A program made the position numbers and the translations under genes. A stretch of 64,000 nucleotides of DNA, from the NCBI RefSeq assembly GCF_003182355.1, contig NZ_QGTW01000010.1:62001-126000 (forward strand). Reading direction: 5' to 3'. This DNA is from Cytobacillus oceanisediminis. GTDB lineage: Bacteria; Bacillota; Bacilli; Bacillales; Cytobacillaceae. Below are positions 7,384 through 14,749 of this stretch, piece after piece. The notes beneath the pieces are model-generated. The model did not search any database. It was given only the letters and a program-made list of their open reading frames with translations, and was not told the origin of the DNA. Within the stretch, counting starts at the first letter, position 1, and each line of letters starts with the position of its first letter.

Positions 7384-8490
7384 GTGAGTGAAGAGCAATT
7401 TATTTGTATAGGATGCGGGGTTAAAATTCAAACGGAAGAACCTGAAGAGATAGGCTATGCCCCTCAATCAGCGCTGCAAAAAGAAGCGATTATATGCCAG
7501 CGCTGTTTTAAGCTAAAACATTATAACGAGGTGCAGGATGTAAGCTTGACTGATGACGACTTCCTGAAAATCCTGAACGAAATTGGACAAAGTGATGCGC
7601 TCATCGTCAAGATTGTTGATATCTTTGATTTTAATGGAAGCTGGCTTCCAGGGCTGCACCGTTTTGTTGGAAACAATAAAATTCTTCTTGTCGGAAACAA
7701 GGTGGATTTGCTTCCGAAATCAGTGAAAACAAATAAGCTGATTAATTGGATGAAGCAGGAGTCAAAACAGCTTGGCTTAAAGCCTGAAGAAGTATTTTTG
7801 GTAAGTGCTGCGAAAGGCCATTTCATCACTGAGGTTGCAGCTGCTATTGACCAGTACCGTGAAGGTAAAAATGTGTATGTGGTTGGCTGTACAAATGTTG
7901 GGAAATCTACCTTCATTAACCGGATCCTGAAAGAAGTAACCGGTGAAGGAGATATCATCACCACTTCTCATTTTCCTGGTACAACATTGGACATCATTGA
8001 AATTCCTCTATCGGATGGAAAAGCTCTGGTCGATACACCAGGTATTATAAACCATCATCAGATGGCACACTATGTCGATAAGCGGGATTTAAAGGTTATT
8101 ACACCCAAAAAGGAAATTAAGCCTAAAGTTTACCAGTTAAATGAAGGGCAGACGCTATTCTTTGGAGGGCTCGCAAGATTTGATTTTATTTCAGGAGGCC
8201 GCAGTTCATTTGTTTGCCATTTTTCTAACGAAATTAATATACATCGCACAAAAATGGAAAAGGCTGATGAATTATATCAAAACCATGCAGGAGAAATGCT
8301 CACCCCTCCAAGAAAGGAACAGATGGATACTTTTCCAGAACTTGTTAGGCATGAGTTTACAATTAAAGAACCGAAAACAGATATCGTTTTTTCCGGGCTT
8401 GGGTGGATTACAGTAAACGAAGCAGGTGCAAAGGTAGCTGCTTATGTTCCGAAAGGCGTTCATGCATTAGTGAGAAAGTCTTTGATATAA
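7384..8490 (+). CDS. yqeH: Ribosome biogenesis GTPase YqeH
   Basis: Circularly permuted GTPase of 368 residues needed for 30S subunit assembly in B. subtilis. An N-terminal zinc finger (CIGCG..., CQRCF, residues 8-41) precedes the permuted motifs: G4 NKVDLLP, G5 SAAKG, G1 GCTNVGKST and G3 DTPG near residues 218-221. GTG start just after yqeG, with the ribosome site GGGAGGA inside the yqeG end. In most relatives aroE follows directly; here 400 bases of repeat separate them. Confidence 0.95.
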   Translation: MSEEQFICIGCGVKIQTEEPEEIGYAPQSALQKEAIICQRCFKLKHYNEVQDVSLTDDDFLKILNEIGQSDALIVKIVDIFDFNGSWLPGLHRFVGNNKILLVGNKVDLLPKSVKTNKLINWMKQESKQLGLKPEEVFLVSAAKGHFITEVAAAIDQYREGKNVYVVGCTNVGKSTFINRILKEVTGEGDIITTSHFPGTTLDIIEIPLSDGKALVDTPGIINHHQMAHYVDKRDLKVITPKKEIKPKVYQLNEGQTLFFGGLARFDFISGGRSSFVCHFSNEINIHRTKMEKADELYQNHAGEMLTPPRKEQMDTFPELVRHEFTIKEPKTDIVFSGLGWITVNEAGAKVAAYVPKGVHALVRKSLI

Positions 8491-8542
8491 TATATATCCG
8501 GTCATCAAAAGAATCATGTACTTTCTATGTTTGAAAACAGTC

Positions 8543-8875
8543 TAGCTCCAGGTGCCATCGGCTTGAGGTCTTAAGCGTGGCTAGTTGAGGCTCTAAGGGA
8601 CTCGAGGTCATAAATCGCTTCCTTTCAGAAGGGAAAATCACCTTCTTACAGGAATCCCCTTATGCTTGTCGTCCCTGAACAGTCGCCTCTACATTTCGTA
8701 CAATCGCTTCTGAAGGCAAAAAACGCCTTCTGCTGCAGCTTGTCTTAAGCTTGAGGGCCGCAGGACAAGGGACGCTGCGTCAGCATTTTTATTGCACGAC
8801 CAAAAGTGACAGCTTTAGGAAGGACTTAGCACTTTTAGTCTGCGTCCCTCATAGGCGGGCGCCTTACGCTTTTCA
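8543..8875 (+). repeat. Dispersed repeat family B, large copy B1
   Basis: About 330 bp between yqeH and aroE without protein coding. The left edge (AGCTCCAGGTGCC) and right edge (GGCGGGCGCCTTACGCTTTTC) match the ends of the short copies at 22488-22525 and 29366-29423. The interior is rich in hairpins, for example CTGAAGGC/GCCTTCTG near 8710-8731. It fills what is usually a short intra-operon gap. It is probably transcribed with the operon; any function is unknown. Confidence 0.7.
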
Positions 8876-8890
8876 AAAGGGGAGAGGAAT

Positions 8891-9724
8891 TTGAAAAAAC
8901 TTTTTGGTGTTATAGGTGATCCAATATCACATTCGATGTCGCCTGCCATGCATAATGATCTATTTCATGCTTATGGCATCGACGCCCATTACCAGCCGTT
9001 CCATGTAAAAAAAGAAAACCTGGGGGATGCGATAAGAGGGCTCAGGGCGATAGGAATATCAGGATTTAATATTACTGTACCGCACAAAGAGGCAATAATG
9101 CCTCTTTTGGATGAACTGGATCCATTGGCAGAGGCCATTGGAGCTGTCAATACGGTCGTAAACCATAACGGTAGGCTTAAAGGCTATAATACAGATGGAA
9201 GCGGTTATGTAAAAGGTTTGCTGGAGGAAATTTCGACTGTAAGAGATAAGAAGGTTTTAATAGTTGGTGCCGGTGGAGCTGCAAGAGCTATCTATTTCAC
9301 ATTGGCAAAAGAAGGGCCCCAATTACTGGAAATCTGCAACCGGACTGTATCTAAAGCTGATCTTATCGTGGAGGATTGTCCTTATCCTGTCCCCGCTCGG
9401 GCTTTGGATATACAGGAAGCTGAGAAAAATCTGGAGATATATGATCTAATCGTTCAGACCACGCCAATTGGCATGCTTCCGGACATCCAAAAGAGTCCGC
9501 TTTCCATACATAATCTTAAGTCCGGAACCTTTGTGAGCGATATTATTTACAATCCGCTTGAAACACTGCTTTTGCGGGAAGCTAGTAATAAGGGTGCCGG
9601 AATCCAAAATGGACTGGATATGTTTGTTTATCAGGGAGCATTGGCATTCGAAAAATGGACTGGCATTGAACCGGATATAAAAAGAATGAGAGATAAAGTC
9701 TTAAAACAACTGGGAGGATTATAA
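8891..9724 (+). CDS. aroE: Shikimate dehydrogenase
   Basis: NADP-dependent reduction of 3-dehydroshikimate to shikimate in aromatic amino acid synthesis. The 277 residues show the substrate site GDPISHSMSPAMHN (SxS) at residues 8-21, the catalytic lysine region NITVPHKE, NTDGSGY, and the Rossmann loop VGAGGAARAI near residue 128. TTG start at 8891 with GGGGAGAGG upstream. Its stop overlaps the yhbY start by one base. Confidence 0.96.
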   Translation: MKKLFGVIGDPISHSMSPAMHNDLFHAYGIDAHYQPFHVKKENLGDAIRGLRAIGISGFNITVPHKEAIMPLLDELDPLAEAIGAVNTVVNHNGRLKGYNTDGSGYVKGLLEEISTVRDKKVLIVGAGGAARAIYFTLAKEGPQLLEICNRTVSKADLIVEDCPYPVPARALDIQEAEKNLEIYDLIVQTTPIGMLPDIQKSPLSIHNLKSGTFVSDIIYNPLETLLLREASNKGAGIQNGLDMFVYQGALAFEKWTGIEPDIKRMRDKVLKQLGGL

Positions 9725-10014
9725 TGCTAACAGGAAAGCAAAAACGTTTTTTACGTTCTAAAGCCCATCATTTAAACCCAATTTTTCAAGTTGGCAAGGG
9801 CGGGGTTAATGAAAACATGATTAAGCAAGTAGGAGAAGCCTTGGAGGCCCGTGAATTATTAAAAGTCACTATCCTGCAAAATTGTGAAGATGACAGAGAT
9901 ACGGTTGCAGAGCAGCTGGTAAAGGGCACAAAAGCCGAGCTTGTCCAAGTTATTGGGAATATTATTGTTTTATATAAAGAATCTAAAGAAAACAAACAAA
10001 TCGAACTTCCTTAG
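9724..10014 (+). CDS. yhbY: YhbY family ribosome-associated RNA-binding protein
   Basis: A CRM-domain protein of 96 residues (MLTGKQKRFLRSKAHHLNP, VGKGGVNENM, LLKVTILQNC), homologous to E. coli YhbY and B. subtilis YqeI. The family associates with pre-50S particles. The ATG overlaps the aroE stop (TAATG), implying translational coupling. Confidence 0.93.
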   Translation: MLTGKQKRFLRSKAHHLNPIFQVGKGGVNENMIKQVGEALEARELLKVTILQNCEDDRDTVAEQLVKGTKAELVQVIGNIIVLYKESKENKQIELP

Positions 10015-10056
10015 AAGATACTTTCTATTCGGGCATACAGAAACGGAGGGGCGAAA

Positions 10057-10626
10057 GTGGACAAAGTAGGTATACTGGGAGGCACCTTTAATCCTCCTCA
10101 TATGGGACATCTTATTATTGCAAATGAGGTTTTGTGCTCACTAGACTTGGATGAAGTTTGGTTTATGCCGAACCAGGAACCGCCTCATAAGGAGAAATCC
10201 AATGCTGCCAGCAACCGTGACCGTATAGAAATGCTAAAGCTTGCAGTGGATGCTCATCCAAAGTTCAAATTGGAACTGATTGAGCTCGAAAGGCAAGGGC
10301 CTTCATTTACCTATGATACGATTATGCTTTTAAAGGAAAACTATCCTCACAAGCAGTTTTACTTTATTATCGGGGCTGACATGGTAGAGTATTTGCCTAA
10401 GTGGCACAACATTGATAAACTCCTTAAAATGGTTACTTTCGTCGGCGTGAAAAGGCCATCATACAATCACCAGACTTCCTATCCCATTCTTTATTCGGAG
10501 GTTCCGGAAATAGGTATTTCATCCAGTATGATCAGAAGCAGGCTGAAGGAAGGCGGAACGGTTCGCTACCTAGTCCCTGATTCAATTAGGAAATATATTA
10601 AGGAGAATCATTTATATGAATCGTGA
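10057..10626 (+). CDS. nadD: Nicotinate-nucleotide adenylyltransferase
   Basis: Makes deamido-NAD from NaMN and ATP. The nucleotidyltransferase motif GGTFNPPHMGH is at residues 8-18 and the second motif ISSSMIRSRLKEG near residue 157. The length of 189 residues is typical. GTG start with GGAGGGG upstream; the 3' end overlaps yqeK by 11 bases. Confidence 0.96.
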   Translation: MDKVGILGGTFNPPHMGHLIIANEVLCSLDLDEVWFMPNQEPPHKEKSNAASNRDRIEMLKLAVDAHPKFKLELIELERQGPSFTYDTIMLLKENYPHKQFYFIIGADMVEYLPKWHNIDKLLKMVTFVGVKRPSYNHQTSYPILYSEVPEIGISSSMIRSRLKEGGTVRYLVPDSIRKYIKENHLYES

Positions 10627-11182
10627 TAAGGCCCTGGCAATTGTTAAGGAACAATTAACCGAACACCGCTTTCTCCATACTATAGGTGTTATGGAAACAG
10701 CCATAAAGCTTGCGGAAAAGTATGGTGCAGATGGAAAGAAAGCAGAACTGGCTGCAATCTTCCATGACTATGCCAAATTTCGGCCCAAAGATGAGATGAA
10801 GGAAATCATTATAAGCAATGGCATGCCTGTTGAGCTTCTTGATTACAATAGTGAGCTTTGGCATGCTCCGGTTGGAGCCTATTTGGCTGAAAAAGAAGCA
10901 GGCATTACTGATTGCGAAGTTCTCGACGCAATAAGATACCATACTTCCGGAAGGACAGGGATGACTTTGCTTGAAAAAGTTATTTACCTTGCTGATTATA
11001 TTGAGCCCGGAAGGCATTTCCCAGGTGTTGAAGAAGTGCGAGAGTTGGCCGAGTCCAGTCTGGATAAAGCACTAATAAAATCTGTACAAAATACGATTAT
11101 GTTTTTAGTAAAAAAGGGGCAGCCAGTTTTTCCGGCTACCTTCCATACTTATAATGACCTTTTAATGAAAACGGAGGATTGA
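10616..11182 (+). CDS. yqeK: HD-domain Ap4A hydrolase YqeK
   Basis: HD-superfamily metal-dependent hydrolase of 188 residues. The ligands are visible in HTIGV, IFHDYAK (residues 48-54), WHAPVGAY and YHTSG. Members of this family have been characterised as symmetrical diadenosine tetraphosphatases, so it probably clears Ap4A. Translationally coupled to nadD and followed closely by rsfS. Confidence 0.93.
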   Translation: MNRDKALAIVKEQLTEHRFLHTIGVMETAIKLAEKYGADGKKAELAAIFHDYAKFRPKDEMKEIIISNGMPVELLDYNSELWHAPVGAYLAEKEAGITDCEVLDAIRYHTSGRTGMTLLEKVIYLADYIEPGRHFPGVEEVRELAESSLDKALIKSVQNTIMFLVKKGQPVFPATFHTYNDLLMKTED

Positions 11183-11186
11183 TTGA

Positions 11187-11543
11187 ATGAGCGAGAATAC
11201 ATTGCTGAAAACTGCAGTAAAGGCAGCTGATGATAAAAGGGCAGAGGATATTACCATCTTAAATATGAAAGGCATTTCCTTAATCTCTGACTACTTTATT
11301 ATATGCCATGGGAACTCTGATAAACAGGTACAGGCCATTGCGCGGGAAATGAAAGAGAAGTCAGAAGAAGAAGGATTCAATGTGAAAAGAATGGAAGGCT
11401 TTGATGAGGCAAGGTGGGTTCTTGTGGATATGGGGGATGTTGTTGCCCATGTTTTCCATCGTGACGAAAGAAGCTATTATAACTTGGAAAGGCTTTGGGG
11501 CGATGCGCCTGTTGAAAGCGTCCAAAGCATGCTTAATCAATGA
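11187..11543 (+). CDS. rsfS: Ribosomal silencing factor RsfS
   Basis: A protein of 118 residues that binds L14 and blocks subunit joining when nutrients are low. Family features: ISDYFIICHGNSDKQVQAIA and the C-terminal VDMGDVVAHVFHRDERSYYNLERLWGD. Its last codons overlap the start of yqeM by four bases. Confidence 0.95.
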   Translation: MSENTLLKTAVKAADDKRAEDITILNMKGISLISDYFIICHGNSDKQVQAIAREMKEKSEEEGFNVKRMEGFDEARWVLVDMGDVVAHVFHRDERSYYNLERLWGDAPVESVQSMLNQ

Positions 11544-12304
11544 GCTACGGTAAGTTCGCATATCTTTACGATCAGCTAATGGAAGATGCACCATATGATA
11601 GCTGGGTGGAATTAATCAGCCAAAAGGTGGAAAAGTTTAGTATTTCAGGCAAAAAACTGCTTGATCTGGCATGCGGAACAGGTCAGCTTTCGATTAGGCT
11701 TGGAAAACAGGGATATGAGGTTACTGGTGTGGACTTGTCCGGGGATATGCTGGCTGTAGCCCAAGCTAAGGCGGAACAAAACGGCCTGCGGATTCCTTTT
11801 TATCAACAAAATATGGCTGAACTAGAAGGCTTTGGAGAATTCGATATTATAGGGATTTTTTGTGATTCATTAAATTATCTAGAGACAGAATCAGAGGTGC
11901 AAGCAACCTTTCAGCGTGTTCATGGACACCTGAAAGACGATGGTCTCTTTATATTTGATGTCCATTCCATTTATAAAATGATGCAAATCTTTATGAACCA
12001 GACATTTGCTGAAAATGATGAAGAAATTTCTTATATTTGGCATAGCTATCAGGGGGAATACCCCAACTCTGTTGAGCATGATCTCTCCTTTTTCGTTTTG
12101 GATGAAGCAACAGAAAAATATGATCGTTATGATGAACTTCATTTTCAGCGGACCTACCCTGTTGAAAGCTATGAGGGATGGCTCCGGGAATGCGGCTTTG
12201 AGCTGCTGGAGGTTTCAGCTGATTTTGAAGATACTGCTCCGGGCAGCCAGGCAGAACGGATATTTTTTATCTGCAGGAAAAGTGCAGTTACTAAAGGCAA
12301 ATAA
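11540..12304 (+). CDS. yqeM: Class I SAM-dependent methyltransferase YqeM
   Basis: A predicted methyltransferase of 254 residues. SAM motif I is LLDLACGTGQLS near residue 39-50, then GVDLSGDML, FDIIGIFCDSLNYL and a methyltransferase-like C-terminus. The substrate is not established. ATG in the rsfS overlap; last gene of the operon, followed by a terminator. Confidence 0.9.
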   Translation: MSYGKFAYLYDQLMEDAPYDSWVELISQKVEKFSISGKKLLDLACGTGQLSIRLGKQGYEVTGVDLSGDMLAVAQAKAEQNGLRIPFYQQNMAELEGFGEFDIIGIFCDSLNYLETESEVQATFQRVHGHLKDDGLFIFDVHSIYKMMQIFMNQTFAENDEEISYIWHSYQGEYPNSVEHDLSFFVLDEATEKYDRYDELHFQRTYPVESYEGWLRECGFELLEVSADFEDTAPGSQAERIFFICRKSAVTKGK

Positions 12305-12343
12305 TTTTTTCGCTCCATAAATAAAAACCATGATAAACAAATG

Positions 12344-12384
12344 GCCAGATTGCGAATAGGCAATCTGGCTATAATTTTTTATTT
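12344..12384 (+). terminator. Terminator of the yqeG-yqeM operon
   Basis: The perfect stem GCCAGATTG (12344-12352) / CAATCTGGC (12361-12369) is followed by ATAATTTTTTATTTT. It lies between yqeM and the convergent comER. Confidence 0.88.
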
Positions 12385-12421
12385 TGAATAAGGAGGATTT
12401 TAATGCCCTGATAAAGAATTA

Positions 12422-13246
12422 TTATTGAAGTGTGTACTGTTTTTTTACCTGTATAAGATCCTCGTCAAATTTCGAATGTGTTGCCTGGAACAAATGCTCA
12501 AATACTTCACCAAGTTCGCTTTCAAGCACCCGGATTCCTTCTCCGGTAACTCCTCCTTTGACACATACTTTCTCCTGTAATGTCGGCAAAGTATAAAACC
12601 CTTTTTTTAGCAAATCCCCCAACCCGATTAGCATCTCGCCTGCAAGCTTAGTGGCAGTCTCCTGGTCAATTTCTGTTTCTGAAACTGCAGCGTTGATGAA
12701 GCGCTGTGTTAAATAGCTGAAAAAGGCAGGTCCACAGCTGACGATATCAGAAGAAACTCTTGTAATCTTTTCCTCAATAGATACTGGCGTGGAAATACTC
12801 TCAAAAAGCTTCTTGATTCGTCTCTTCCATTCCTCCTGGCACTGTTCCCCAAATGATAATAATGAGACTCCCGATAAAGCCCGATTCGTTATACTGGGAA
12901 TAGCTCTCGCAGCAGAACAAGGTAATACTGATTCTAGCTGTTTTACACTTATAGGGCTCGTGATTGATACCACACACTTATCTTTTGACAGGAACGGCAG
13001 GATATCCTGAATCACATCATAAACATCATGAGGCTTTACACATACGAAAATAAGAGAAGAGTGCCGCGCAGTCTCCCTGGCATCTTCCGCAACCGCAATT
13101 TCAGGGTAAGTTACCTTTATCTCCATCGCTTTCCTAATTGTCCTATTGGTAATAGTCATGGAGGAAGGGGAAACGGCTCCTCCGTCGAGGAATGCCTCTG
13201 TCAATATTCTCCCCATATTACCTGTACCAATGATTCCGATTTTCAT
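12422..13246 (-). CDS. comER: Late competence protein ComER (ProC-like)
   Basis: A protein of 274 residues related to pyrroline-5-carboxylate reductases: Rossmann motif GIIGTGNMG at residues 3-11, then FVCVKPHDV, and the C-terminal VTGEG.IRVLE region. ComER is divergent from the comE operon in Bacilli and has been linked to sporulation and biofilm rather than DNA uptake. Start at 13246 with a GGAGGGA site. Whether it reduces proline precursors is not known. Confidence 0.92.
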   Translation of the reverse strand: MKIGIIGTGNMGRILTEAFLDGGAVSPSSMTITNRTIRKAMEIKVTYPEIAVAEDARETARHSSLIFVCVKPHDVYDVIQDILPFLSKDKCVVSITSPISVKQLESVLPCSAARAIPSITNRALSGVSLLSFGEQCQEEWKRRIKKLFESISTPVSIEEKITRVSSDIVSCGPAFFSYLTQRFINAAVSETEIDQETATKLAGEMLIGLGDLLKKGFYTLPTLQEKVCVKGGVTGEGIRVLESELGEVFEHLFQATHSKFDEDLIQVKKQYTLQ

Positions 13247-13329
13247 TGTTCCATCCCTCCTTCAAAAGCAGCTCTCTCGTATAACGATATGTGTTGTAAA
13301 AAACATTTATGCCAAAAAGAAAGGATAGG

Positions 13330-13974
13330 ATGTTTGTGGCCGAATGGATAAAGAGCAATAAACTATATTTTTTTGGAGGCACGCTTGCAATGTGTGCCCT
13401 CCTATATTATTTATTCATGCCCCCTCAAGAAACAGAAGCCCTTCCCGAAATTGATCATCCGGCATTAGCAGAAAGGGAGGACAGTGTCCCAAACGGCCTT
13501 GAAGATGAACCCCCGGCAGAAGGGCAGCAACAAGCTATTAAAGTCGATGTGAAAGGAGCAGTTAAAAAGCCGGGTGTATATGAAACAATGGAGGGCGACA
13601 GGATTATTGATGTCCTGGAAAAGGCAGGAGGGCTGATGGAAAATGCTGATCGCAATCAAATAAACTTTGCTCTAAGGGTATCTGATGAAATGGTTATTTA
13701 TATTCCCGGAGAAGGAGAGGGACTTTTTGAAACGAATGGAGCTGAGGGAATCACTTCTATATCAGTCCAGCAAAATGATGGGAAAATTAATCTGAATAAT
13801 GCAACTGAAGCTGAATTGCAGACGCTGCCCGGTATCGGTCCGTCCAAGGCTGCTGCCATTCTTGAGCACCGGGAAACAAATGGACCATTTAAGGCTATAG
13901 AGGATCTGAAATTAATTCCAGGGATAGGAGATAAGACCTTTGAAAAACTGAAGGAGCGGATAAAGGTAAAATAG
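13330..13974 (+). CDS. comEA: DNA-uptake receptor ComEA
   Basis: Membrane-anchored double-stranded DNA receptor of the competence pore. From ATG 13330 it has 214 residues: an N-terminal membrane segment (LYFFGGTLAMCALLYYLF), an acidic/proline linker, an SLBB-type domain (VDVKGAVKKPGVYE ... DRIIDVLEKAGG) and a C-terminal helix-hairpin-helix DNA-binding domain (INLNNATEAELQTLPGIGPSKAAAI is its core). I prefer 13330 because AAAGGA precedes it; the in-frame ATG at 13309 has no ribosome site. First gene of the comE operon, divergent from comER by about 80 bases. Confidence 0.94.
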   Translation: MFVAEWIKSNKLYFFGGTLAMCALLYYLFMPPQETEALPEIDHPALAEREDSVPNGLEDEPPAEGQQQAIKVDVKGAVKKPGVYETMEGDRIIDVLEKAGGLMENADRNQINFALRVSDEMVIYIPGEGEGLFETNGAEGITSISVQQNDGKINLNNATEAELQTLPGIGPSKAAAILEHRETNGPFKAIEDLKLIPGIGDKTFEKLKERIKVK

Positions 13975-14104
13975 AAATTCTTCCTTCCATTGACCTTATA
14001 TCATTTGGGGCTTAAACTTATGGGGAGAAAATGAATATTTCCCACAAGATTATAGCAGCGGCTGGTACCAGCTTGCGGAAAAATGGAAGGGAGAGGCAGA
14101 CAAG

Positions 14105-14668
14105 ATGGAACGTATATCCTGGAATCAATACTTTATGGCTCAAAGCCATTTGCTGGCTCTAAGGAGCACATGTACAAGATTGGCGGTAGGCGCAACAATT
14201 GTCAGGGATAAGAGAATCATAGCGGGTGGATATAATGGTTCGATTACAGGCGGGGAACATTGCATAGATGAAGGCTGCTATGTTATTGATAACCATTGCG
14301 TTCGCACCATCCACGCAGAAATGAATGCGATATTGCAATGTGCCAAATTCGGTGTGCCTACAAGTGATGCAGAAATCTATGTAACACATTTTCCTTGCCT
14401 TCAATGCTGTAAAGCTATTATCCAGGCAGGTATTAAAACGGTTTACTACGCACAGGACTACAAAAATCACCCTTATGGGATTGAACTCTTTGAGAAGGCA
14501 GGGGTTAAAACTGTCCAGGTTGAAGCTGAAAAGGTTTCATTTGATGGAAGAAGGCAAGAAAAACACGATTTTATTGAGGAATTGATGAACGAGCTTGAGA
14601 AGAACGGAACAAATCAGGAATTATTGAAAGGTTACAAAGAAAAAAAGGACAAGCTATTTAATCCTTAA
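14105..14668 (+). CDS. comEB: ComE operon protein 2, dCMP deaminase family
   Basis: Zinc cytidine/deoxycytidylate deaminase of 187 residues. The catalytic HAE is in IHAEMNAI (residues 73-80) and the zinc cysteines are in PCLQCC. It should convert dCMP to dUMP; in B. subtilis it is dispensable for transformation although it sits between comEA and comEC. ATG 14105 has GGGAGAGG upstream. Confidence 0.94.
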   Translation: MERISWNQYFMAQSHLLALRSTCTRLAVGATIVRDKRIIAGGYNGSITGGEHCIDEGCYVIDNHCVRTIHAEMNAILQCAKFGVPTSDAEIYVTHFPCLQCCKAIIQAGIKTVYYAQDYKNHPYGIELFEKAGVKTVQVEAEKVSFDGRRQEKHDFIEELMNELEKNGTNQELLKGYKEKKDKLFNP

Positions 14669-14749
14669 TTTATTTGCAGGAGTAGAACCCGCGGAAAAAG
14701 CTGATTTTATTCCTGCATTCTATTAAACTATAGCAAAGGAGCAAATTTA

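Noticed and set aside
13247..13329. Search for a ComK box (AAAA-N5-TTTT pairs) before comEA
   Set aside because: No convincing pair of AT-boxes was found in the short divergent gap, so no ComK site is reported.
14017..14104. Open frame upstream of and in frame with comEB, with protein-like residues such as WGENEYFPQDY and GWYQLAEKW
   Set aside because: No start codon in frame before the comEB ATG, and comEB from 14105 already matches the family N-terminus with a ribosome site.
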